DNA of 64,000 bases from contig CAUWAG010000012.1 in NCBI GenBank assembly GCA_963556695.1, positions 3,162,001 through 3,226,000 on the forward strand. The letters run 5' to 3'. The stretch's first letter is position 1. Every line of letters starts with the position of its first letter. This stretch comes from Anthostomella pinea. Lineage: Eukaryota > Ascomycota > Sordariomycetes > Xylariales > Xylariaceae. The notes beneath the pieces are model-generated. The model saw only the letters and a list, made by a program, of their open reading frames with translations, searched no databases and was not told the origin of the DNA. The translations under genes and the position numbers were made by a program. Positions 21,430 through 32,001 of this stretch are shown here, piece after piece.

Positions 21430-22923
21430 TGAAAAACGTGGTGCCACTCACTACATTCTGACGCGAAAATCAGAGCCTAACCCGGTTCCTGCACTACTAC
21501 TAAATCGTCTCACGTGTGACGGTTTGGACGGCATTGCCCTTTGGCTTATGGATCCCGTGGACGAAGAAGATCCAGCCGAAGGGACAGGTAAGTTTTTCTG
21601 CAACTGATACCGGTTCAATGTGGCTGATCGCGACCTCGCAGTCCGTGACCTCGACGTGGGTAGTGAAAGGAGAAAGATCGACGACTGGCTCGCGCCCGTG
21701 GACCAATCTTGGTTCGTTAGAGTCAACAATGACATACAAGGGCCAGCACCGCAACACAATCGTAGCGTCGACGAGGATATGAAGGAATTAGATTCCAACG
21801 CCCTTCTGTGGCTAAAAGGTCCTGGTAAGTTTAGTGTTCTTATATTCAAAGCCCACGCCGTGCTGACCACAGAGCCGCAGAGGGATATGGCAAGATGCAG
21901 AAATGTGCGAACTACATCAGGAAGATACAGCACTACAGCCGGCTAGCAGACTTCGGAGAGTCCCGCGATTCTCCCGCCTACTTCTTCTGCACGACATATG
22001 ACCTCTAAGAAGAAGACCCGACAAAGGACAACTTGCCCTTTGAGCTGTTTTTACGAACCGCCATATCACACCTGCTGCCACCAAAGTACACTTCCAGTGG
22101 CCTCCTCCGACTGTATGCTCAGTGCACAAGGCACCATCCAGCGAGACGACCGACCAGAAATGAGCTGGAGACCGTCCTGATTGCCATCATTGAACAACTG
22201 TGCCCCGATGCTGTGCCCGCTACAGGGTTGACGATGGCGCCAGGAGAGACATACTTGATAATCGACGGCCTTCAGCACATAGCCAACGCTGATCGATCTG
22301 GTTACCTGGGTTTCACACAAAAGGTGACGACCAAAGCATTCAAACGCTTCCATCTGGTGGTTTCCACTCGCAACGAAGCCAAGCTTGATAGAGTTCTCTC
22401 AGATATCACTGGTTGGACATACATCACCTTTAACGAAGTACATACCCTTGGGCACATGAAGCAATGGGCGAGCGGTTACCTCGCGTCCGATCACGAGCTG
22501 GGGCAGATATCCGAATGCATGCGCGACAATATTGTCGACGGGTTGTACAGGAATAAAAGCAAGCAAGTCATCCCCAAATTCCAGCCACGCCGAACTCGGG
22601 ACTTTTCTTCTAACAGTCATAATTCTAGTTACACCTGGCGCACCGCGTACTTCAAGCTGCAGACCTTGAGGGACTTGGAATCAATAGGATGGACTCATGT
22701 TTTTAACAAATACAATGGCGCTCCACAGCCGGCTCAGCTTAACGACTGGGTATTTGGGCTGCAAACGCCTGCACCTCCACCTTCGCCTCCACCCTCCCCT
22801 CCAAGTCCCGGAGGTGGTTCCGGAGGTGATTCCTCTAAGAAGAAGCGAACATATTCTCAGCCCGAGGCTGGGAGTAAACGGCCGAAATTTACTTATTGTC
22901 TTCCAGGGAATATGGGTGTCTAG
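21430..22923 (+). pseudogene. NACHT-like STAND NTPase with degenerate P-loop and Pro-rich tail
   Basis: After the segment WLMDPVDEEDPAEG (exon to about 21588) and an intron to about 21640, the protein reads DDWLAPVDQSW and NNDIQGPAP, then NALLWLKGP. This is the arrangement seen just before the P-loop in fungal NACHT proteins. The P-loop position is GPAAEGYGKMQ, not GxxxxGK[S/T]. A Walker-B-like TYLIIDGLQHIA follows (about 22250-22285), as in fungal NLR-like proteins. The tail (about 22770-22920) is proline-rich (PPPSPPPSPPSP), then Lys/Arg-rich (KKKR, KRPK), suggesting nuclear targeting. A TAA (about 22006-22008) interrupts the frame between the P-loop and the long 22033-22923 frame. Probably a decayed fungal NLR; no repeat domain is seen. 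Confidence 0.5.
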
Positions 22924-23370
22924 GGCAGGGAGAAGAGGCTACGTGAAGGGCACATATTATAACGGTGTTATTATATCAAGGGGGTCACTTAGTGGTGCCC
23001 ACGCAATGGTAGGGCGAAATAACTGTCTACGATTTACTATCTACTTAATTATGTATTCTTCCCCATTCCTAAGTTGAGGAAGTAGTCTACGCTTAAATAA
23101 CGTGTGGTTGTGCGGACTGATTACGGTACTATGGCCCACCTACTACTCGGCCACCCCCACTACTCGTGTTGGATTAAAGGTATGCCTAGAAGGCACCTTG
23201 ACAGGTAGACAACGGAACCGAGTTGTTCCGTCCCGATCCAGCCCCCTCTGGTACAAAACTGCCACGGTCGTACAAGGACACTCTAGACAGACAGAATACA
23301 CACACACACTTCACTTTGACGATTAGCTCAAATCTGACAACTCGGACCGCTAAATCTACGACTTACACCT
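22924..23370. other. Intergenic region
   Basis: No gene seen. It leads into AT-rich DNA. Confidence 0.4.
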
Positions 23371-24451
23371 AACTCTAATTATAAGAGAAATGGTATAATA
23401 GCTGGCTATAAAATGACTAAAGATTTATATATTTACAAATGTGTAAAGTTTGATTATAAACTTTTAACCTTTTATTTTTCCGAATTTTTTATTAATATAA
23501 TAACTCTTTATATATAAAAAATCGTATTGGTAGCGTATGCATATCATATAGATCGATAGCACCATACTATATAAAAACAATTATATATATTTTAAATAAG
23601 GATTATATAATATAATATTGGCATATAAACGTAATGATATAAAGCGCAATGAAACGAACTGATCGTATATTTTGACGTAATTCTGTAACTTACTTAAACT
23701 AAATTATTTTATTTTAACGGTCGTTTATTTTATACAGAAGATTAAGCCTCTCTAAACCGCTAAACCTTATATTATATAACTATGTTGTAAATTTTCGAAT
23801 TGTTCATTAGATAGAACTCTTAAAAAGCTCTACCATTGTTTAATCTATAAGCATTTTCTAAACCTTATCAAGTTAAAGCCTATACGTAGACGTAAAGGTG
23901 CATATGTAGCGATTCTGATAATTGCTACGCTCCGAGTGGTAGGGGTGGCCGAGTGGTTGGTGGGCTATGGTCGGTACAATAAATGAACCAGTAAGGATAC
24001 TTAGACGCAAATGGCCCTTGAAGTAATAGAAAGATTCGATGCAGAATAAAGGAAACAATTGTCAATACTTGTCACGATGCCTTCGACGTTGTATTGCAAT
24101 CTGGTGTTGATTACGAAAATAACAAGGTGGGAAAAAAGGAACAGTTGTGCGTACAGCCGAGGCTGCAGCACATATGGTCCTTCCACCTTATCTAATCTAC
24201 ACGTGACCTAATAACTTAGCATCTAACCAGGTGGATATAGCTGTACACCGTTACAATACTCGAGCTGTCAAGTATATCACAAAGGCTATACTTTTTATTA
24301 TATTTTAAAGTATTTAAGTTTAGCTTTAAAAGAGGATGAAAAGAGGTATATAAAAAGTGGATTAATCGTAGCTATAAAACGAACTATATTAAATGCACTT
24401 AATATAAAATATAATACCGCTTTTTAAAAATAAACTTTATATAATACGTAC
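23371..24451. other. AT-rich, RIP-like block
   Basis: High AT with many TpA steps and no usable reading frame; interrupted by a less AT-rich patch (about 23880-24260) with no recognised gene. Confidence 0.6.
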
Positions 24452-24662
24452 TGTGACGGCCTGCACAGACCTTCCCACATGACAAGCCGATACTTCCAAA
24501 TAAGGGAAGGATCTGACCAGAGGATCCCCTTAAAGGGGCAACCTCCCACTGTACCTATCTCTCTCTCTCTTCCTTTCCTCTCTAGTCTTGATATTCTCGT
24601 CAATAGAGTAATAGCTGCTTGCTGCAGGCCATGTCCCAGCTCCCCAGTATGCTCGCCCTGAC
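24452..24662 (-). mobile_element. Solo LTR, family A, copy 2
   Basis: Reverse-oriented copy of the unit at 4220-4433 and 41171-41382, 211 bp, with TG...CA-type ends. Flanks CGTAC and CGTAA differ at one of five bases, fitting an aged 5-bp duplication. It lies alone in AT-rich DNA. Confidence 0.78.
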
Positions 24663-25846
24663 ACGTAATTTTAATCTTATATATATTATATTACGTATTT
24701 ATCCAAGTTACTGTATATTTTTCTTATAACGAATTCCTTCATACAGAAAAACTTGAAAAACGTATGAACGTGTAACGTATACTTTTTCTTAAAATATCAA
24801 GGTAGTATGAACCGTTTTAACTTTAAATAACCTATATTTTAACCAGTATATTACTTATTCAAATGGCTAAGCCTTAAATTAAGCTATAACTAGGGCTATT
24901 AAGCCATTAATAAGTTTTAGTAAGGGTTACTTTTGGCTACTCTATTAACTTAAATAACGTAATAATTCAAAATGTCGTATATTTCTCATATACAGAATTA
25001 TATATATAATTAAAGATATATACCATATAGTTTTTGAATTACTTATTAATAATGTTTATATGGTCTAAAAACGTAAACGAACTAGGCGTAATAAGCTAGG
25101 ATTACATAGATTTTTAATAATTATAAAATAATAAGTAGTTCGTATAAATCGTAAAAGTTTACTTAACAAAAGCGGTATTAAAAGATGTTTAAAGTAGGTG
25201 TACCTCTTAAACGCTGGCGTTTGAAAGGACCGACAACCTTAACTTAATTAAAACTTTAATTAAAATCAGTTTATATAGTTTAATAATAACGCAGGGACTA
25301 AAAATTTAAAAAATTTAAAAAATTTGACATTTTAAGTTTTAGGATTAAATTCTTCAAACACAATTATCTACTTATAAAGATTTAAAAAAGATTTAAGGTG
25401 ATATATTTCTATAGTTTATACGTGTTATAATTTCAAACTTAACATAGGTTTAAAATAAAAATTATTCAATGACGTGATTATTTTTCGAGTTCTAAAACTA
25501 AAACTAGTATTAAATATATATTAAAGTATGAAGATTTGTTTATATATTAATTTCCGAATTAATAAAGCCTTACTTATTACATTTGAAGCTACCATTTTAA
25601 TACCCTTATTCGTTTTTTAATTACTTATCATAATTAAATATAGCTGCTTTATAGCCGTTATAATACTTGTACGGCATTTTATATATTATACGCCTTTATA
25701 ACGTTAAATATAAGTATTTAGCTTTTAAATATCGTTCGATATGATATTAAATAAAAGCGTTATTTTTAATAACGTAACGAACTTTTTAAGTTTTAGGTGT
25801 TTAAATAATTTTATAAGCTTCTTTATTAAACTTTTATTAGTTAAAA
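24663..25846. other. AT-rich, RIP-like block
   Basis: Near-continuous AT-rich sequence without genes. Confidence 0.65.
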
Positions 25847-26050
25847 TGTTGGAACAGGCTTGAACGATCAATCATAATACTCGAGTATGGGGTCAAGGTC
25901 ATGATGTTGCTGATGGTTAGATTGAGAGGAATCTAGCTGGACTTGAAGGTCTGGCCAAGTGCCCTCTCAATCCACTATCTTATCTTATCTAATCATACAT
26001 GTGGGTCCTGGTATAGATGATTTGCAGTCTGGAATCGCATGGATCCAACA
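25847..26050 (+). mobile_element. Candidate solo LTR, family B
   Basis: A 204-bp island of moderate GC begins TGTTGGA and ends TCCAACA, perfect 7-bp inverted termini of LTR type. No exact target-site duplication is visible (flanks TAAAA and GGTTA). Found once in this window. Confidence 0.5.
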
Positions 26051-26089
26051 GGTTAATTATTAAATATTACGAATATAATAAATATAATA

Positions 26090-26140
26090 ACGTAGGTCAC
26101 AAGCGAGCGGCAATTACAAGCGAACGGCAACTTTTCACCA
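26090..26140 (+). repeat. Left terminal inverted repeat of pogo element 2
   Basis: 51 bp, starting ACGTAGGTCAC next to TA; inverse of 27899-27949. Confidence 0.92.
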
Positions 26141-26195
26141 ATCTTCTAACCAACATGTCAAATAACTTGACCACAACGCATTTAATTCAATACAA

Positions 26196-27851
26196 TCAAT
26201 CGGATTCTTCTTCTTCAGACGTTTCTATCTCTATTGTACAAGTTCGCGCATTATGGCCAGTGTTGCCGCAAACGCCACAACGTCGCTCACGCGCTGCCGC
26301 CCTCCTCGGACGACGACTACCTTCACCCATTTCCTGTCTTGCCAGCTCACCACCATCCTTTACAGCCTGGAGACCTACTGCATCTTCAACGGAAAGTACT
26401 CCTCCTTTCATTAGACGTTTGTTTTTTGTCCTCCGGCGTTTACTTAGTAGGTGATTGGCCTCCTCTAGCTCGCGGACCCGGGAATCAACCAAAGCGACCT
26501 TGTGCATAAGACCGTATGTAGCCTTTAAAAACGAGCTCAACGCATCAATTATTGATGTAGGTGAGCTTCCCTAGTGGTTTCTGACTCGATTTCAAATATG
26601 AACCGATTGGTTGACCGCTTCGTTGATGGTGGTAGGCGTCTTCGAAGTCCAAGTAGTGGGTGGCAGATTGGGGTCTGGCGACGGTGTTCGTACGACAGCG
26701 ACAGCATCCAGTTTCGAAATGACACTTTCTGGGTCAAAAGGAACAAGCCCAGTGGCACTGAAACCTGCTCGAATGTTCCCTGGCATCATAGCAGCGTTGT
26801 GTGCTTTACAAAACGCTGCAAGGAAGTCCTCTTTCGAAACATGGGTTATATGACGCCGCATGAGATCCTCAATCATGCGACCGTACGCTCGTTTGAGCGG
26901 GCTAAAACAACTGACATCTAAAGGCTGGAGCCTGTGTGACGAGTGGGCAGGCATACAAAGGGTAATAATGCTGTTGTTCTGGCAATATCTCTCAAAGATC
27001 TGGGAATGGTGGCTTTCGTGACCATCTAGGATGAGGAGGCGTTTACCGGCAGTCATACGCGGTCTGGTATACTTGTCGAAATGCCGAATCCATTCCAACC
27101 CAATCTCGTTCGTAGTCCACCCATTATCGGACACGGCCACCTTCCAATCGCGTGGTAATGTCGTGTCGCGATACCATGACGCGAGGTGGGTTTTGCCCTG
27201 TAGAATGATGAACGGCGGGACCACCCAACCATCAGCATTGACAGCAGAAATTACTGTAGACCATTTCCTGTTGCCTTGCTGGGCTTGTCTAGGCCTACCA
27301 CGTCTTTCAGCGCTTGTAATGACCATGCCGGACCCAATAATGCCCATCATAAACCCAGTCTTATCGAAGTTGTAAATATCCGCGTCTTGGATACCATGTT
27401 TCGCGATTGCCGCTGCAACTTGGCGAAACCACGCGCGATACGCGTCCGGATCTTCGTTTAAGACCCTCTCGTAGTCCATCCTCTGATAAAAACGCGTCCG
27501 GAGGCCTGGTGTACGTTTGATGAAGTTCGCCATCCAGTTCTTTCCAACGCGTCCAGCCCCGCGCGCCGCCAACAATTGATTTGCCATATCTTCAACATAA
27601 GTGTACCGGGGCGGAAATGCTCGCGCATCCAGGTCGATTATGAAGGAATAAATGGCATTCTTTTCAGAAACCGTAAGTTTCAAAGAATTAGGCATGCTAT
27701 CGCGTCGTGATGGTCGGCCGGCAATTCTAGCCTTCAAGGTATTGTATGGGACATGGAAAGTCTTAGAAAGCTTGCCAATGATAATATGAGGGTCGCGTCG
27801 CTTAGCTTGGACAGCAAGCTGTAAGTCTGATTCGCTATAACGCAATGCCAT
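26196..27851 (-). CDS. Pogo/Fot DDE transposase, catalytic part intact, two stops before a zinc-knuckle tail
   Basis: The frame opens MALRYSESDLQLAVQA with a pogo-type helix-turn-helix and a CENP-B-like second DNA-binding helix region (ANQLLAARGAGRVGKNWM), then the catalytic blocks IYNFDKTGF, LLILDGHESH and HRLQPLDVSCFSPLKRAYG. A first stretch of 419 aa ends at TGA (26592-26594). The same frame continues past a TAG (26571-26573) into a coiled-coil-like region (VRELEEANHLLSKRRR) and a CCHC zinc knuckle, CGVCGNTGHNARTC, ending at 26196; about 551 codons in all. Both stops are one C-to-T change from sense codons (CGA, CAG). The 419-aa product keeps every catalytic acid, so activity is possible. 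Confidence 0.85.
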
Positions 27852-27898
27852 TATTGTTGGTTGATCAATTAGGAGCCTTGATTGAAAGGTTGGGTGGC

Positions 27899-27949
27899 TG
27901 GTGAAAAGTTGCCGCTTGCTTGTAATTGCCGCTCGCTTGTGACCTACGT
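27899..27949 (-). repeat. Right terminal inverted repeat of pogo element 2
   Basis: 51 bp, ending GTGACCTACGT next to TA. Confidence 0.92.
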
Positions 27950-27951
27950 TA

Positions 27952-29205
27952 AGTTAAAGTTATTTATAGCGGTTAACCTCAACTTAGCGTTAAATTAAGA
28001 TAATATGAAGGTAATTATTAGTTGTATAACTTTTATAATAAAAGTGAAGCGAGCAAGTATAGAGGTCAAATATGTTGTTGTGTGTGGGTTGGCTATCTAG
28101 TTAAGTGGGAGGACTGCAACCATTACACGATGGCCGCTCCCTTATCTTATCTATCTAGCCGCACTCTGGTTGGCTAGGGCACCCACTTACAGTGTGTCCC
28201 CCTGGTGATGTGTGTCAAAAAGTTTTCGTTTTATGATATCTAAAGCTAAAATTAATAAATAGATAATCTTTTTCTAAGTAAAACATATGAAATTTATTAA
28301 AACTATTAACGATATTGCTTAAATACGTTTTTTTATGTCAAGATCGATTAAGTATTTAAAAAACTGCCTATTTTATTAAAAGATAATTTAAATATTATCA
28401 ATTGGGTAAAATGGGGCGTTATAAAAAAGCGTTATATAAAAATCGCTTTCATTTTTGCTCAGTAGGAAACTACAAGAAAATGTATTGTGTTAATATAAGT
28501 TTTAACGAAAGAAAACCTTATAAAAGCTTTATAAAGTTATTAAAAAGCTCGAAATATTAAAAGTTTATCATGATGTTAAGTTTAAAGTTAATATAATAGA
28601 TTTAAGAAGATTATATATAACGTTTTCAACGTAATATAATACCTTTATTTAATTCTTAGGAGGATTTACTAGGTGATCTTATAGCAAGTTATTGATATAC
28701 CGTTGATTTAATTGAAACATAATAATACTTTTATTAATATATTTTTATTATAAATTTGAGCGTTTTAATAAAATCTGAGGTTTTAACACTATTTAATTAC
28801 AAGACGTGTTAAACAAAGTAGTATAATTGGTATAGCTGTAAGTAATTTATATACGGACTAGGTAGATTTAAAGTGGTTTTAACGCTTTAAAAATGGTCGA
28901 TTAATAACCGTTGCCTTATAATTTCAATGCTATATTTGCTAGACGTATTACAACTATATTTAAAGGTAAATATGTTTATAATAAGTATGTGTAAAACTAC
29001 GAACGAACGTATTCTTACTACTTTTATATACGAATTCTTATAAAATATAACTATTTAAAACTAGCTTCAAAACGTGTTTTAAATAAAATAAATATGTTTT
29101 ATTAAAATGTATAATATTATATAACATACTATATAGTATTGAAATCCCATACGATACGATACGATATGATACGATACTAAGTACAAATACGAATCGTATT
29201 TTTTA
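27952..29205. other. AT-rich, RIP-like block
   Basis: AT-rich without genes, except a GC-richer island (about 28075-28220) with a TCTTATCTATCTA tract like that in LTR family B, and an (ATACG)n run near 29150-29180. Confidence 0.6.
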
Positions 29206-32001
29206 AGACCCTGCCCGTCTGTCTATCAATCCCGGACGTCGAGAACCTTGAAGAGGCGGGTCAGCACACGCTGGCTAGGCTGGGCAGTACGTAGCGACCG
29301 CAGCAATCAGCCTCTCCCGCGCACGGGTACAGGTTCTTACAACTTCTGTCCGCGTCTGCTAATGAGATAAACCTGAGCTTCCACAGCCAAACGAGACGAC
29401 ATCTCACGACTTAAATCACCTCCACCATGGAGCGGGACGCCGCATGCACCGTCACCGTCACCGTCACCGTCGCCTCACCGAGATTGGAAAACATAACAAG
29501 AAGAGAGAGAAAAGACAAGACAAGAAAACAGTCTCCACCAAGCACCCGCTGCCCGGGATGCCCCGCGCAGCAACGATCTAGGCCCGGCGACGGCAGGGGA
29601 TGCGTTCGGGCTCGGCCCAGAAAGCCAGGCTGGGTGGGGACCTGGATCACCCGATGGTACGACGACGGACCGGTCCAGGCTTTGGTGGTTCAGCGTCCAG
29701 ACCCGAATCCTCTGAGGGGAGGGTGATGGGATTTGAGGGTCGTCAGGCGAAATTACCATGTTGTTCAGGATGGGCTACGGCCGGTGGATGTACGGAGTAG
29801 AGGTGATTAGAACTTGGCTTCCAGCTTTGGATTTTGGTGTATAGCAAGGCGGAAGGAGTCTCAATGTGATGGAGCGAGGTCTGTACATGTATCCATCCAT
29901 ACACGCAACCAGCCGGGACAGTCAAGAGTCCTACCTGCCTACCCACCAACAAAATCGCGACAAAAACGAAGTCACTTCTAGGTGCCAAACAGCCAACCAA
30001 AAGCCGAAACACCTCTAACACCTCCTCATGCAAGGCCGTTGAGAAGTGGAGGTCCTGACCATGTCCATGTCCCCCAGCAGCGGGAAGCCGCAAAAAAAGT
30101 TCCAAGTTCCAGCCCAGCCCAGCCCCGTTCTAGTCCGGTCCAGAAGCAAGGGGTCACGGCAAACATGACAAGATGTGACGTACGTCTAGGCCCCGTAAGC
30201 CTTGTCTAGAACGCCGACAGATTGGAAGTTGGAACTTTAGAAGAACCTTAGGACGCGTTTTATTAATGGTGTGGGTGCCCTCGGTGGTGCCATGTCTGTC
30301 TATTCCACTGCTGACAGGTACCTGTCAGCTATACTGTCAGCTATACTTGTCCAGGAAATCTTACAAACGCTCCGAATTCCCATACGAAACCCGAATTTCA
30401 ACCACCCTAACATCATACCATCAGTTATGAGTACACCTATCCAGAGGAAGTGACCGTACGGCCGCGAGTGGGATCAAGCATGTACAAACAAACGCGTCAG
30501 TGTTTGCGGCTCATCCCTCCCCCTCCTCCCCATGCACGCACGCGGTCTCGACCAAACTGTGATGTGACAAATGCACATGTGTTTGCCGTGCCGCAGATAG
30601 ATTGGGCCCCGTAAGGCCAGCCGTGGCCAGAACGTTTGATGCGCGGCCCGGCAGCAGGCAGCGGTAAGGCACGGCAAGGCAAAGCAAACAACATGAGTGC
30701 AGGCAATCAAATATGTCAGCAAACGGACCCCCAGACGGAACAGAACAAACTCCCTTGCTCTCTTTCTTAGTTTTGCGCGCTGGTTTTTTGGTTCTTGGTC
30801 CTGGATCCATATCCGGATCTGGGCTGGGCTCGGGCGTTTTTCCTTGAGTTTGCCATCAAGGTACCGGATTACCGGAATCACCAGCGGGCTTTGCATTTCG
30901 TCGCATTCCCATTTCGCATTCCGCATTTCCCATTCGCATTCCCTTCCCTTCCCATCGCTCCGCCTTCGTGACCTCTCCGCTCACTTCACTCCAGCTTTTA
31001 TTATCCAAGTTCAGGCAACCGTGTGCTTTCTGTTTTCCTTTTCTTTCTCTTCTTGGAAAAACCCCCGGTCTCAAATCCGCCATTTCGCAAAACAGCTAGA
31101 GGTCATCTCCCCCACCTCAACCAGGTGGATTCTTCGTCTTCGTCCCCGTCCTCATTGCGACCTCGACGGCCGGCCGTATGTTCGACATAGCGCAGCGCAT
31201 TCAGTCTTGCTCCTCAGCACTCCGATATGTTCTTCGTTCCCTCCCAAGCTCCGAAGCGCATGTGAAGCGCATGTCAAACGGTCACCGCCGAAAAGCCCCC
31301 ACGAAGAAGACGGGATGGATCAGACGATATGAGGAGTCAAACACCCGCCGCCGCACGGGTCCTCTTACATGAGGGGCACCAATGTCACGAACCACCGAGT
31401 CGCGAAAGACATATTCAATCAATAAATCGACGATAATCAAGTGGTGACCGTCGGAGCTAGGTGTCTCGTCTCGTTTCAGTTGACGTGAAGCTACCAAGAC
31501 GCAAGCGTTAATGCCATTCCTCCGGAAGGTCTCCGAGAAATCAGTCGCATGTCACTTCTGTTCGTTTTCACTTCCTCGTATTGGGCAGCTCAAGTTGCCG
31601 CCCGGGAGGAATCTTCTTGTATACCCAGCCCTTCCTTTGTCGAGGTCTTGTTACTATTCGATGGTATCTTCTGATCAGAATTCCTCCGCACCTCATTCTA
31701 TGTCAACCCCTCGAGATGGTTTGCCCTCTTCAAAATCGCGATGCCCTTCTAGTGGAGCCCCACTGCCCACTGATATACACATGCAGCCACCACCTTACGA
31801 CAGCCGAAAGAGGGTATTTTGCTAGCCCGAGGCTCTATATCGCGCCCGAGCGCACAGACTGTTCCAAAACTCGACTGCGCATGGGAAGGCGCCAGCGCGA
31901 CTGGTGCCACACCACGTGTCGAATGAAGTCGGTCGAAACAAGGAAAGATGATGTCCATGACATCTATATATACACGTCGAGATCGGAGTCGTCATCGTTG
32001 G
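29206..32001. other. Gene-poor, GC-balanced region 3' of skn7
   Basis: Contains a (CACCGT)n run (about 29446-29471) and pyrimidine-rich stretches (about 30840-31080). Several open frames of 60-210 codons, including 30697-31332, have no recognisable domain and atypical composition. I assign no gene. Confidence 0.4.

Larger units (their letters stand above)
26090..27949 (-). mobile_element. Pogo/Fot-type DNA transposon, element 2 (1,860 bp)
   Basis: Inverted repeats of 51 bp (26090-26140 and 27899-27949), matching at about 49 positions, begin ACGTAGGTCACAAGCGAGCG. TA flanks both sides (26088-26089 and 27950-27951). One transposase fills the inside. It sits within AT-rich DNA but is itself GC-normal and little mutated, so it arrived after the surroundings decayed, or escaped RIP. 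Confidence 0.92.

Noticed and set aside
23930..24000. A-box-like GTGGCCGAGTGGTT suggesting a tRNA-Leu/Ser gene
   Set aside because: No B box or T arm at the right spacing and no acceptor pairing; chance match or an old fragment.
30697..31332. 211-codon plus-strand open frame
   Set aside because: Ser/Arg/Phe-rich with no domain; looks like translated pyrimidine-rich non-coding DNA.
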